From positions 6,572,001 through 6,636,000 of the forward strand of contig OX638134.1 in the NCBI GenBank assembly GCA_951804985.1: 64,000 nucleotides of DNA. Direction: 5' to 3'. Source of the stretch: Dryomyza anilis (taxonomy: Eukaryota; Arthropoda; Insecta; Diptera; Dryomyzidae). Positions within the stretch are counted from its first letter, which is position 1, and each line of letters starts with the position of its first letter. Below are positions 35,401-47,029 of this stretch, in pieces. The notes beneath the pieces are model-generated. The model was not told the origin of the DNA and made no database searches. It was given only the letters and a program-made list of their open reading frames with translations. The position numbers and the translations under genes are program-made.

Positions 35401-38400
35401 TGAGCGCATCGTTAGCTGTTGTATCGCAAGTTTAATATCTTCGAGTCCACTGCCGCCCCAAGGTGCTTTGGCAGCAGGTGTAGCGCGATGGCGCGGACGT
35501 GTGTGCTGTGCACTGGCACGTGAGCGCGTGCTGCGATTTGTGACGCCCGCAGCTAGCCGATCCTCGGGAAGTGGGCCCAGTGCTACGCCACCAACGCCGG
35601 GCGAAGAGCTGCCATGGCCACCGGTGTCAGACATGCTCGCATGACCCGACGAACGATTCTCATCGGATGAGCTGTGACATTCCTGCACGCGTTGCAGCGC
35701 ACGAAACTCGTGATGGTGTGTGCGTGTTGTGGTCGGTTGTGCATGTGTGGCTGATTGTGCATTGTAATTGACGGCTATCGCGGCGGAATTTGGCTGAAAA
35801 CTCTTCTCCGATGGTGCTGTCTTGTGCTGCGACGTTAAGCTAGCGCTCAACATGGGCGGCTGCGATTTAACGGGCGTGCTCTGCACTGTCAGACGCGCCG
35901 GTCCGGCAATGGCGCGATGTGGCACGGGATTGGTGGTAACATTAGCGGCTGATGTAGGGGTCAGCGCATTTTTATGTGGCTGTTGTGGCATCGGCGGCGT
36001 CGCATAGCTCTCGTAGTGTGCGCTGGACGTCATAACGTTAGGCGTGGCGGCGGACTGCTGCGCAGGACGTTGCGCCAACTCCTTGGAAATGCGTGGTGCG
36101 GGCGTCGCAACGGCCGGATGCTGTATACGGCCAGAGGGCAAACCGTTTGGTGACGTTGCAGTACCGCTGCTGTTGGTCATGATGCTCAAGTGCGCAGCGT
36201 TGGCTGCGGGTGGGCTAAAGGGCGGCAGCTCGTTGCGCAGGTTGCCGGCGGGTCTGTAAGTAGAAGATAGGAAAGAACAAAAATTTAAATTTGTTGCTAA
36301 CGGTTTGAGGTAACAGCTGTGCTGTTCTGGGCGTCACTACATACATTAAAACAACAACAAACACATATAATTAAAAGCACTGCGCAGATAAAATCGGCCG
36401 CCGCCGACGCCGTCGTCAAACAAATGAATTACTTTGCCGCGAACAGGCATTTGACAGCCATTGTTTAAAGATGGCGACTGGCAGCATTTGATACCGTTAA
36501 CCCACATGTTGTAGACAATGTGACGCAGCCACTGCTGCCGCAGGGTCAAAACGCCGTTGAACGCGTAGCGACGTTTAAAGTAATAAAAATAAAAAAAAAA
36601 ATCAATTCAAAAGACAAAGAACTTTTAATATTTAGAATATTTGTTGTTTTTTTTTTGTCTCAATTTAATTCAAGCCTCTAACTGTGTTTTGACGTTGAAG
36701 AGCGCGTTGATTAGTAGTCGAAATTATGTTATAAATCTTTCCTATGTTATTTGCATTTTAATTTTAACCTAATAGCTTTGATTAGCATACGAAGAAATGA
36801 TTCAATGGTTGGCTGAGAATGTTTCTTGCGAAAAGTGTCAATGGACATAATAGTTAAGATATCAAAAAACTTTAAAATTAATTAGTACTGAAAAATTGAT
36901 TTTTTTTTTTTTTTAGTGAAAAATTGAATTTTTAGTTAAAAATTTGAATTTTTAGTGAAAAATTTAATTTTTAGTGATAAATTGAATTTTTAGTGAAAAA
37001 TGAAATGTGCAGAGAAAAATGGAATTTTCAGTGAAAAATGAAATGTGCAGAGAAAAATTGAATTTTCAGTGAAGGATATAATTTTTAGTGAAGAATTGAA
37101 TTTTTAATGAAAAATTGAATTTTTAGTGAAGAATTGATTTTTAGTAAAAAATTTAATTTTTAGGAAAAATTGAATTTTTAGTGATAAATTAAATTTTTAA
37201 TGAAAAATTGAATTTTTAGTGAAGAATTGAAATTTTAGTGAAAAATTGAATTTTTAATGAAAAATTGTATTTTTAGTGAAAAAATGAATTTTTAGTGAAA
37301 AATTTAATTTATAGTGAAAAATTGTTTTTTTTTTAATTTATAAGAATTTTAAATAAAGAATGGGTGACCCAAAAATGGTCATGGGCTTTTGAACCTGAAT
37401 TAAGGTCTGAATATGTCCGATAATTTCTGATAGTTTCCATAATTTGATTCTTTAATAAGCATAAATTTAAATAAAACGGTAAAGACAAACTTTCAAAAAC
37501 ATTTTCTAAATATTAAATAATTTCACTACAAAAAAAGACGATCTAAGCCTAAATCAACATAGACGTACCCTAGTAGAAATTTATCCAAATAGAGTAGATA
37601 TGATACACGAAGGGAAATAAAATTCTAAACCTCGAGAAGAATTCGGTTAGAAAGAAAAGTAGTAGAATTTGACTAATATCATTAATATACTACTAAAATT
37701 CAAGAATTTGTCATCTGAATATTAAGAATGCAAATTACTTAGTAGTCAAAAAAAAGTAAACAAACTTTATACTACTCGATTAGTGGTTAATTTATTGATT
37801 ATTAAAAACGAAAAAGATCGCAAAATTGTTGCTGTATTGTTCGCAAAAGAACACGTGTTCATGTATCTGCTGCTGTTCTTTTCTGTAATATTCGCTCGTA
37901 TGCTTTGTGTAGCGATGTCGCCATCTGATTGTTCGAATGCATGTCCTTCAAGACTAATTCTACTTAGTTATTTTATTGATACCTAAGAAATTAATAACTG
38001 AATTCAAGAATAATTCTACTTAGTTACTTTTTGACCACTAGGTAAATCCTTTTCTTGAAATTAAGGATTTTTCGGTTTAGTTGTATATCACTCCGTATAC
38101 TTCTTTATTCCTTCTGGATTATAGAACTTTTTTCCCTCCGTATAATGTCCAGATCATGTTCGTCATGTTAGTGATCGCATTATGACAAGGAAAATATTCA
38201 ATGCTCAGTTTCCTATCATGACCATACTACAATTTCTACTAGGGTATACCACAAATCAATAATTCCCAATTCTTTTGAAAATAACGAGTTTCTATATTTA
38301 AACTTTTGTTCTTATGTCACCTTACACCTAAAAACCAATATATGCTTCAAAATTTAAGTTGACTTTGTTGTCCGTTTTAATTCTGACATTTTTAATGGTA

Positions 38401-40366
38401 CCAATAGTTGTCAAAAATTATACGACTCATGGCCAACACGTAACGAACCACAATGAAAATACGAAAAATGAAAAATACGAAAGAGCAACGGAAGACATCA
38501 GCATCAAAGTTTAAGAAATGACAAATAATAGTAATAAAAAAAACTCTGATCTATTAAAAAGATTTAACAATATAAAAACTACGAGTACAAAGTAAGAGTC
38601 ACATTAAAGCACTTAAATAAAAAGAGTCGTAAAAACCGAAATGTGTACCAATGAAAGTGAGTCTTGGATGGGTTGTAATAATAGAAATGCATCGAAATTT
38701 GAATTTATGAGAGAAATTCATAAAGCTTATGTAATTAGGAACTCTTCAATTCTCTGGAGAAGTGAGGGGAAAATGCACTGAAAAAATTTTTAATTAAGTT
38801 CTACATTATATTTGAAGGAACAAAGATACACAATTTTGTCAATATAATTAAGATTATATAATACATTTGAATTATTACTATATTTCCATTTTTTTTTATT
38901 AAAATAGAATTTATCAATTAAAATTCTATTTAAAATTTTTCAAAATTAAAACCCAATTTTTTTTTACTAAATATTAAAATGTTCACTTAAAATTCAATTT
39001 TTCATTAGGAATTCAATTATTCACTAAAAAATTATTCACTATTTAAATTTTCACTAAAATTAAATTTTTCACTAAAAATTCAAATTTTCACTAAAAATTC
39101 AAATTTTCACTAAAAATTCAATTTTTCACTATAAATTCAATTTTTCACTAAAAATTCAATTTTTCACTAAAAATTCAATTTTTCACTAAAAATTCAATTT
39201 TTCACTAAAAATTCAATTTTTCACTAAAAATTCAATTTTTCACTAATAATTTAATTTTGCACGAAAATATCAAATTGTCGCTAAAAAATTAAATTTTACC
39301 TAAAAATTAAATATTTCATTAAAAATTAAATTTTTCACTCAAAATTCAATTTTCACTCAAAATTCAATTTTTTACTAAAAAAATCAAATTTTCACTTAAA
39401 ATACAATCTCTCATTAAAAATTTTTCACTAAAAGTTAAATTTTTCACAAAATTACATTTTTCGCTAAAAATTCAATTTTTCTTTAAAAATTTAATTTTTC
39501 ACTAAAAATAATATTTTCATTAAAAATTAAAATTAATAAAATATCTAAAACATTTTCTATAAAATAATTTAATACCGTGCACGCCACTCCTGCACAAAAC
39601 TCCAATCGAAAGAATCTGCGCCATTGCTGCCACCTTCCGCAGCATCATCCGCCGCCCCCTGTGTGGCGCTGCGAACTGTCGCGCGCGTTGGTTTCGCCAC
39701 CGTCTCCACGAGCGCATTCGCCCTGTGATAGTTGCCCTCGATTTTGATGTTGATGACACCGTTCTGAACGCTTTCGACATAAGGCGGCAACGAATCATCG
39801 CCATCGTCACCAATGACAACGTCGTCCATAATGCAAATATCCGACTTGTTGCTGTTGTTACAATTGTTGTAGTTTTTGTTGTTGTTGTTGCTTTGTCTTG
39901 TTGCAATCTCCTCCAGCAGTTGTGTGGCCAGCACCACATCTTTTGCCGTCTCGCCTACATTGTGTTTGCCGCGATTTGCCATCGAGTCGCCGAAGTAAAT
40001 CACAACCTTGTGCTTTGCCTTGTCGGTCGCTGGTCGCGCAACGTCGTCGTCGTGGTTGTGGTCGCCTCGTGTTGTCGTCATCGCCGTCGGCACCTCACAC
40101 ATGGGCGTCGGCGAAGGTGTTGCCACCGCCGTTGCGCGCTGTTGACACATTTCGCTGTTCTTCAACGATTGCGGTTGAAATGTTTTCATTGAGGTTGCCG
40201 CGCTGCCGCCGCCGCGTCGTCGCAGTATAAAGTTCTCATTGAGGCGACCGAGCAGTGAGCTAGCGACGGACGGTGGACGTGGCGCCGGACGTTTTGGCGG
40301 CTTGGCGGGGCGAAAACCGCGCAGCTCACGGCAGAGGCTGCAGGCGCAATCTTTGGTGCAGTACAT
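32082..40366 (-). CDS. ABTB2/BTBD11-like ankyrin-repeat and BTB domain protein (five-exon model)
   Basis: Five minus-strand exons join in phase: 40366-39576, 36253-33312, 33247-32884, 32817-32493 and 32426-32082. They total 4767 nt, encoding 1588 residues plus stop. Seen in order: a proline-rich, low-complexity N-terminus; a histone-fold-like region near residues 630-760 (RALVRIAREVQRL and following helices); ankyrin repeats near 1020-1185 (GLTALMIACI, HWTALTFAAS, TPLQVACGAGNVELVSLLL); a conserved linker (ITIELRTLGVPWTLH); a BTB/POZ domain near 1355-1465 (SDVTFRVEGKIFYGHKIVLV); and a helical C-terminus. This order is that of vertebrate ABTB2 (BPOZ-2) and BTBD11/ABTB3, which are linked to CUL3-type ubiquitin ligase adaptor roles; that function is inferred from the family. 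Exons 2-5 are very secure. Exon 1 is an inference from phase and splice sites, and the fly protein would be longer than vertebrate relatives because of it. I do not recall the Drosophila gene symbol. Confidence 0.85.
32493..32817 (-). CDS. ABTB2-like gene, BTB/POZ exon
   Basis: The acceptor is TTACTTCAG at 32818 and the donor is AAG|GTTAGC at 32492, closing 66-bp introns on both sides. The exon encodes the BTB core: VEGKIFYGHKIVLVTASPRF, then QLVMQFLYSGG, then a C-terminal helical part (VLELMAAASFFQLSALLRYT). BTB domains of this family mediate dimerisation and, in many members, CUL3 binding. The Cullin contact is inferred, not seen. Confidence 0.92.
32884..33247 (-). CDS. ABTB2-like gene, middle exon (linker and start of BTB)
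   Basis: The acceptor is TTTCTCTTACTTAG at 33248 and the donor is AG|GTAAGC at 32883. The split Asp codon gives NHLDITIELRTLGVPWTLH, a highly conserved stretch of the family between the ankyrin repeats and BTB. The exon ends in NNPELSDVTF, the opening strand of the BTB fold. The intron to the previous exon is 64 bp. Confidence 0.9.
33312..36253 (-). CDS. ABTB2-like gene, large exon (histone-fold-like region and ankyrin repeats)
   Basis: The acceptor is a strong pyrimidine tract ending TACTTACAG at 36254. The frame stays open upstream of the first in-frame ATG (36180), reading PAGNLRNELPPFSPPAANAA, so the start lies in an earlier exon or an alternative promoter uses the ATG at 36180. The donor is G|GTAAAC at 33311. 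The N-terminal third is low-complexity Ser/Thr/Pro/Gln. It is followed by the histone-fold-like helices and the ankyrin block. The exon is far richer in GC than the flanking DNA, and this produces many spurious long ORFs in other frames. Confidence 0.9.
36905..37325 (-). repeat. 19-bp satellite array 3 (minus orientation)
   Basis: Reverse-complement units (TTTTTAGTGAAAAATTGAA), ~22 copies, inside the presumed intron 1. Confidence 0.92.
37568..38244. mobile_element. CTAGTAGAAATT-type MITE, copy 2, inside the presumed intron
   Basis: Termini CCCTAGTAGAAATTTA and CAATTTCTACTAGGG, flanked by TA on both sides (37566-37567 and 38245-38246). This is a probable TA target duplication. It is longer than copy 1 and carries an unsupported 67-codon ORF. 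Confidence 0.7.
38950..39530 (+). repeat. 19-bp satellite array 4
   Basis: Plus orientation, clean in the middle (39060-39250), degenerate at both edges. It ends about 45 bp from the candidate exon-1 donor. Confidence 0.92.
39576..40366 (-). CDS. Putative first coding exon of the ABTB2-like gene
   Basis: An open frame starts at the ATG at 40366 (MYCTKDCACSLCREL), with an in-frame stop upstream at 40393-40391. It is GC-rich with fly-like codon use, unlike its AT-rich surroundings. It encodes a basic proline-rich segment (PAKPPKRPAPRPP, a possible SH3 ligand), VVIYFGDSMANRGK, an Asn-rich run and SFDWSFVQEWRAR. Read through, it stops after 264 residues (ARY then TAA at 39571-39569). A GT donor at 39575-39574 would instead leave two bases (CG), which complete an Arg codon with the first base of the exon at 36253. 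The donor (GTATTA) is weak. The alternative is a separate single-exon gene of 264 residues. Confidence 0.6.
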
Positions 40367-40399
40367 GATGTGTTTATAATTTTTAGATTTTTATTTTTT

Positions 40400-42320
40400 T
40401 ATATTTATAATTTTTAAATTTTATCACTTTTTATATTTTCATTTTAAAAATCAGTCTTTTATTAATAATTTTCTCAATATTGCTAAACGTAATGCTGCCA
40501 TCAATCAATGCGTGCTTTAAGCTTTGTTGAGCTTTAAGCGGCTTTGCTGTTGAACCTCTTTAGTCGTCTATTGGTTGTAATAACGTTTGGCAACTCGTTT
40601 AGATCAAATTGCTTCCTGTGCTGTGCTCAGTTTGCGACTCTGCGCTGTTGAACGTTGATTGGAAAAGCTGCCTGTTGACTATGTAATTTGCGCTTTAAAG
40701 CTCTCGTGTGTCGAAGCATATTATGCGCTATTCAAATATATTAAGCTTATTTACATGTATTATGTGCAGTTGGTTTTCAGTAGGTAATTAGTTTTATAAA
40801 TTAGTTTTTATAATTTTCTTTAAAGCTGTTCTCTAAATTGTGCTCTTATTACTAAACATGTCTTCAAGTTTATGTTGCTTTTTTGAACGACTTCAGTTCT
40901 TCTAAGATTTAATTTTTTAGTTTTTAAAATTTTTATTTATCTATTTTTTTTGTACATTAAAAACATTTAATTATTGAGCTTTTAAATACTTTATATTTCT
41001 GAATAATTTGAGCTTTAATCATGTTTATTTTGAATTCATTAATCAGAAAAGTTTTATTATTAGATCTTCTCATCTTTTTAGCATTTTTTTACTATAAACT
41101 ATATGAAAAGCTTTTTTCGAATTTTAGAAAATTTAAACTCTTTAAATCTTTCAATATTTTTCGATTTTTTCAAAGAAATCAAAGTTTGTTTGAGCGTTTT
41201 TGCGATTTTATTAAAAGTATAAAAATTTTGTTCGAGCCGTTAATTTTTTCACATTTTTATAAGATTCAGACAATTTTTTTTTAAATAATGATATTTTCCT
41301 TTTTATAAATAACGAAAATAAAGCTCTATCGAACTTAAATATTTTTGAATTTTAAAAGTTTTTTATTTAATACCGTATAAAGCATTCAAATTGTTTTCGA
41401 ATTATAAAGCCTCAAAGTTTTTATGAGCTTTTTAAAGTTTGAAGTTCTTATGAACTCTTGAAGCTTTGACGTTTTCTGAAGTTTAATGTTTTTTTTTTAT
41501 ATTTTTAACATTTCATAGCTTTTGCGGAGTTTTAAATATTCAACGTTTTTACAAGGTATTAAAGCTTTAATGAGCTTTGGAGCTTTTATGATTTTTAAAT
41601 ATTCTTTTACTAGCTTTTGCAAAGTTTTAAGGTTTCAAAGTTTTTCAAAGGTATTACAGCTTTAATGAGCTTTGAAGCTTTTATGATTTTTAAATAATCT
41701 TTTAACTTTCTGAACTTTTGCGAACTTTTAAAGCTTTAATGAGCTTTTAAAGCTTTGGAGTTTTTAAAGCTTTTATGAGCTTGTGCAGCTTTTTTGAACT
41801 TTTAAAGATTTTTGATTTTTTTTTAACATTTTTTAAATTGTTATAAAACACGAATTCAAAGCTTTTACGAACTTGTGTATATTTGTGTATATTTTCACGA
41901 GATTTATATTGTTTGAGCTCTTGAAGTTTTTTTAAATACCGTTTAAATCATTCAATGCGTTTGCAAACTTATAAGGCTCCAAAATGTTCACGATCTTTTT
42001 TAGATTTTAACGTTTGAAGTATATTTTAAACATATTTTTAATATTTCATAAATATTTCATAATTAAAAATTTTTACAAGATTTTAAAGCTTTAAAGAGCT
42101 TTTGAAGATTTTATGATTTTAAAATATTTTTTAACATTCTGAACTTATGAGATCTTCTAAAGCTTTTATGAGCTTTTAAAGCTTTTACGAGCTTTTGAAA
42201 CTTTTACAAGCTTTTGAAGCTTTTATGAGCTTTTTCAGTTTTTTCAGCTATTTTGAGTTTTTAAAGATTTTTGAGCTTTTTTTTTTTAAAACACTCTTCA
42301 ATTTTTAAAAACACAAATTT
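40400..42320. other. AT-rich stretch with dispersed GAGCTTTTAAAGCTTT words
   Basis: A degenerate ~17-18 bp repeat (AAGCTTTTATGAGCTTTT and variants) recurs through about 40500-42290, most densely at 41560-41790 and 42140-42260. The 87-codon plus ORF is not supported. Confidence 0.5.
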
Positions 42321-42489
42321 CATGTGATTTTAGTTATTATTATATCAATTTTGTATTGTTTATTTGTATCCTTAACATTTGATTAAATGTCTCACATTAA
42401 AGCGCAACTATTATTTATAACATAAAATTATATTGGTTTTTTTTTCTTTTGTTGTTCATATTTTTCATTTAATAATTACACTTCATTAG

Positions 42490-43600
42490 CATTTAATAAC
42501 AATTTCAAAACACTGAACAAAGACACTACACGCGCAAGCTGCGTTGCTTGTGGTTGGGCTTTCGAAAGCTCTTCCGGTGATTAACGATATGTTTCGATTA
42601 AGCAAAATCATATTTTGCCGCAACAACTTGTCGCCGTTTCCGCTGCCAAAGATATTGCACTTCAAATTCGCACTAGTTTCGCTACAACAAACATAGATGC
42701 TTTAATTTTTTTCTTTTTATGTTTCTTACTGTTGGTTGTTAATGTTGTTGGCATTCAACGATTTTTGAATTCGTTACGTTTAATTAATTTTTAGATTTCA
42801 AAATTTCCTACTTCACTACATCACAACAACAACTCCAACAATAATAAATAAAAATTAAAAATAAAAAAAAATGTAAAACAACCAACATGCAAAAGAACTA
42901 CGAAACACGTCAATTACAGGGTGCCGCCGCAGCAAAAGAGGGGGCGCTGCACTAATTTTCAATGTTTTGACTACCGATTCAACGAAGCGTCTCACAAAAA
43001 AAAAAAGAGCGACTTCAAAACAACACGAATTATATTTCGAATCTTTGTCGCATTTTTCTCAAAGCTTTATTAAGCAACCGTTAAAAAACCGTCCGAAGCC
43101 GTCGAAATTCTAAATGAAACTGAAATGAAACATGGTAGCGGCAACGACGAACAACCCGTTGATGCTGAACGCGCAGACGATGGTGATGTTGATGATGATG
43201 ATGTTGTTTTTGTTATTAGGAAAACGCCGTTTTAATGGGGAGCCATGTTGTTGGAGAGTTAAAGTTGTACACAGCAGAGTTGAATTCAAAGAGAGACAGG
43301 GAGAGAGCGCGCGAAAATGATCGCACCATTGTTTTGACTGCTCAGCTGTGCGCTCAAGGGAGTTAGCGCTTGTTTCACTTCACCATGACTTGAATTATGG
43401 TTGATGTTGCTGCTGGCTTTGGTTGCATGCCGCCGCCGTCACTAATACCGCCTCTAACACCGCTACCTCTCAAATGAAGTCACAAAACAATGAAGCAAAA
43501 ACTGTAACTAAAATTTGTCATGGTCTCAGTGGCTTGTCAGTCAGTTAGTGAGTGTCAGTGCACAGGGTGACAAGCAGTGTTTTTTTTTCATTTAACTTCA
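42490..43600. other. Mixed, less repetitive DNA upstream of the ABTB2-like exon 1
   Basis: Contains GC-richer stretches (GGGTGCCGCCGCAGCAAAAG, GCATGCCGCCGCCGTCACTA), a GATGATGATGATGTTG run and GAGAG tracts. It lies 2-3 kb 5' of exon 1 on that gene's side, so a 5' UTR exon or promoter is possible. Nothing specific is seen. Confidence 0.3.
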
Positions 43601-44131
43601 GAGTTTCAAATTTCAAGTAAGCTTGAAGCTTATAGATAAATTACTTAACGTTTCACAAGGCCCAGAAATGTAGGCACTGGCAATGCGGCTTAATGCGCAT
43701 TTGAGAAAAAAAAACAGTCTATGTGAAGTGGCTGACAACTTGTCGGATAAACACATATCTTGTAGCAATCAAAATGTTACTTTGTTACAAATGTCTGAAA
43801 TGTTTGAATAGTAAATATAAAAAGTGTAAGACATTTCTTTTATAAAATTCATTTGAAATTTATATTTAGGATACATAAATGGCTTTCTGCAGAAATTGGA
43901 TTATGGTATTCGGTAGATACGATATTGAATTCCATAGAATAGTTTTAATCGTTTGATATACATATTAAAATCAAATATGTAAATTTATACCAAATTAAAT
44001 TTTTCATCGCATACACATATCTGTGAGATACAAACTAATATTACTTGTTATAGGAATATCGGAAAATTATTAAAAAAATCAATTTTTGTAAAAGAGTATC
44101 CAATTGTCCCGTCCGGGACCAAAATGATATT

Positions 44132-44789
44132 GTCACTATCATGCCAAAAGGACGAATTTGTAATTTTTGATATTTTCGTTTTTTTTTACATTTTTATTGA
44201 ATGTAGTTTTTCCTCAATTATACTGTGCCAAAATCTTGTGTGGTTTTGTTGTATATTTCTAGCTACAAAAGAAAAAAAACCAAAAGTGCGAATTCGAAAA
44301 ATTGAAAATGTTGACAAAAAGAAAATGTTGATAAAAGGACGAATCTTTTCGTTTTTTCGCCATAACTTTTTATTGGTATAAGATAAAATATGGGTGTAAA
44401 GGCATTAATTGTTTGTTTTGAAAGCACCTATCGATTGACATCAATTTTTAGAAATATTTTGTAAAACATTTTTCAGGAAAATAACAAATATTTGGAAAAT
44501 TATTTTGAAATAATGATGCGATTCGATAGGTGCTTTAAAAACAAACAATTAATGTCTTTATATCACTATTTTATCTTGCGCAAATAAAGAGTTATAGCAT
44601 AACAAACTAAAATATTTGCGTTTTGGTCAGGATATAGCCTCACAAAATCCGTATTTTTAATTCAGTAAGTTGTCCAAATCCAAAGATATTTTATATACGT
44701 TATAATAATTGATAAATTTACCAAAATAACAAAATAACTGATTCTTAAAGCACGGTTCAAACTTTAAAATTTGATTTCCCAACATTTTA
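44132..44789. mobile_element. Composite palindromic element, copy 2 (one central unit)
   Basis: Left terminus GTCACTATCATGCCAAAAGG (44132). One palindromic unit at about 44335-44605 (GCACCTATCGATTGACATCA … CGATTCGATAGGTGCTTTA). Right segment GTTTTGGTCAGGATATAGCC to CCCAACATTTTA. The whole is the reverse complement of the ends of copy 3. Confidence 0.75.
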
Positions 44790-45130
44790 GAATATCGGTT
44801 CCGGTTCCAAGATTTTTAATATACTGGTTCCGATTCCGTATTCAACCAAAAAATTATATATATTCTGATTCCGGTTTCACACATTCTTTAATTCCGGTTT
44901 CAAAAATCAAAACGGTATCGGTCACAATTCCAAGATTTAAAAAATAGCTGTTCCGATTTCAACCAAAAAAAAATATATGGGTTCCGATTACGGTTCAACA
45001 CATTTTTTTTTGAAAAGAGGTTCCGGTACCGGTTCTTTAAAGGCCCTTATTATAAATAATTCGAAAATTTACTATGATACTGTTTTATTTTCTGAATCGG
45101 AACCTCTTCGGAATCGGAACTCTTATTAAA
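44790..45130. repeat. CCGGTTCC-rich repeat, second site
   Basis: The same word family (CGGTTCCGGTTCCAAGATTT, TTCCGATTCC), degenerate and never forming a clean 12-bp array. Confidence 0.6.
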
Positions 45131-45619
45131 AAATGTGTCGAACCGACACCGATATTCCAAAGTGTGTGTGGACCCTGGTTAAAATACCACGAAATTTGTA
45201 TTTTCTGATGCTCGAAGTAAAGGATTGGAGTAGAAACTAAAAAAAACTTTAATGGGCGCGTGTGTGATTTTAGAGGTACGTACGAACTCAGATTATTGGG
45301 CGTGACCCGAAAAAAGCACAAATATTTAGTTCAATTTAAATATTACTTGTACGAAAGAAAAAAATCTAGTAAATTCATTAATTTTTCATCGAATTATTGA
45401 AGTTTCCTGGAGTTCCGGACGGGAACCAGATTTCTTAGTTACATTTTAATAATATACGTTCACAGTTCTATACGTTATTGGTCAGATATCGTTTATAATT
45501 TTGTACTCCATTTCCAATTGAAATTGTAAAAATAACCAAATAAAATTGAGATCTTTATTTAAAAATTAAGTTAGAAACAGATCCCAGTCTCTCATTCGAT
45601 TCTATATCGCTCGAAACTG

Positions 45620-46830
45620 TTTCGAGATGTCGTCTTTCGATCTCGGTTGCGATTCTTGTATTTATATCATACTACAATTTATTCTAAGATGTAGGGAAAA
45701 TGTCTTCCATAAGCTGCAGTTCATTCTAAGTTGTACGGAAAGTATATTCCACCAGCTACATAACCTTCTTACCAAAAAATCAACCGTCAGTTACCCAAGT
45801 ATCTTCTATTCGATATATAAATATCTTCTGCCGAAACATAAGTATCTGCTGTCAGATACATAACTATCTTGAGTCAAGTTTATAGCTATATTTTGTCAGA
45901 TACATAAGCCAGATACACAAGTATTTTCTGATACATAATTATCTTCTGTCGGTTACACAAGAATCTACCGTCAGATACACATGTATCTTCTATCAAATAC
46001 ATAAGTATCTTCTGTCAGATGCATAGTATTTTACATTCGATCAATAGAAATCTTCCGCTCGACACATAGCTATTACATTGAGATACATTATTATATTCCG
46101 TCAGCTACAAATCTCTTCCTCAGATATTTTTATATATTTTGTAAAATAAAGTATATTTTGCATCGAAATGAAGTATCTTTTGCATCAAAATAAAATATCT
46201 TTTCCGTAAAACTAAAGTATCTTTTGCATCAAAATAAAATATCTTTTGCATCCAAATAAAGTATCTTTTTCGTAAAAATAAAGTATCTTTTGCATCAAAA
46301 TAATGTATCTTTTGCATCGAAATAAAGTATCTTTAGCATAAAAATAAAGTATCTTTTGCATCAAAATAAAGTATCTTTTACATCAAAATAAAGTATCTTT
46401 TGCATCAAAATGAAGTATCTTTTACATCAAAATAAAGTATCTTTTGCATCAAAATGAAGTATCTTTAGCATCAAAATAAAGTATCTTTTGCATCAAAATA
46501 AAGTATCTTTTGCATAAAAATAATGTATCTTTTGCATCAAAATAAAGTATCTTTTCCGTAAAAATGAAGTATCTTTAGCATCAAAATAAAGTATCTTTTG
46601 CATCAAAATAAAGTATCTTTTGCATCAAAATAAAGTATCTTTTGCATCAAATAAAATATCTTTTGCATAAAAATAAGGAATCTTTTGCATACAAATAAAG
46701 TATCTAAAGCGATTTATATAGATAAAAAAATTACCGGCAGATACAAAATAATATTTTGACAGATACAAAAGTATCTTTTGTCTGTTATATGAAGTATCTT
46801 TTGTTGATATATATTATTTCTTTTGTTAGA
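45620..46830. repeat. 22-bp minisatellite with two sequence variants
   Basis: The left part (about 45620-46110) is a worn array of a unit beginning GTATCTTCTGTCAGATACAT. The right part (46130-46720) is ~26 clean units beginning GTATCTTTTGCATCAAAATA. The spacing is 22 bp in both and the GTATCTT head is shared, so they are variants of one repeat. From 46740 the CAGATACA-type reappears. The short minus-strand ORF is a by-product. Confidence 0.9.
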
Positions 46831-47029
46831 TATCAAATATTTCTTGTGTATTAGTTATTAAAAAAAGCTTTAAATAAATTAATATCTTAGACGCGTAGGC
46901 ATTTCAAAGATCTAAAATGTATCTTGCAGATAATAATTATTCATTTTTCTTTGCACCCGGTGCTGCGGTGCTTACCACATATGCAAATACTTTAATTATA
47001 ATTAAAAAATTATTAAATTCTAAGCAGCA

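Larger units (their letters stand above)
36254..39575 (-). other. Presumed intron 1 of the ABTB2-like gene
   Basis: This 3.3-kb stretch has no credible coding DNA beyond ~36.55 kb. It holds a 19-bp satellite array in minus orientation (36905-37325), a MITE with CCCTAGTAG termini (37568-38244) and a plus-orientation array of the same satellite (38985-39530) that ends within ~50 bp of the exon-1 donor. The part next to the acceptor (36300-36560) is GC-richer and could hold a small exon or control element; I see no clear reading frame for it. Confidence 0.55.

Noticed and set aside
33371..36259. Many 60-158 codon ORFs antisense to or out of frame with the ABTB2-like exons
   Set aside because: Shadows of GC-rich coding sequence; none has a domain, and the sense frame is clearly the conserved one.
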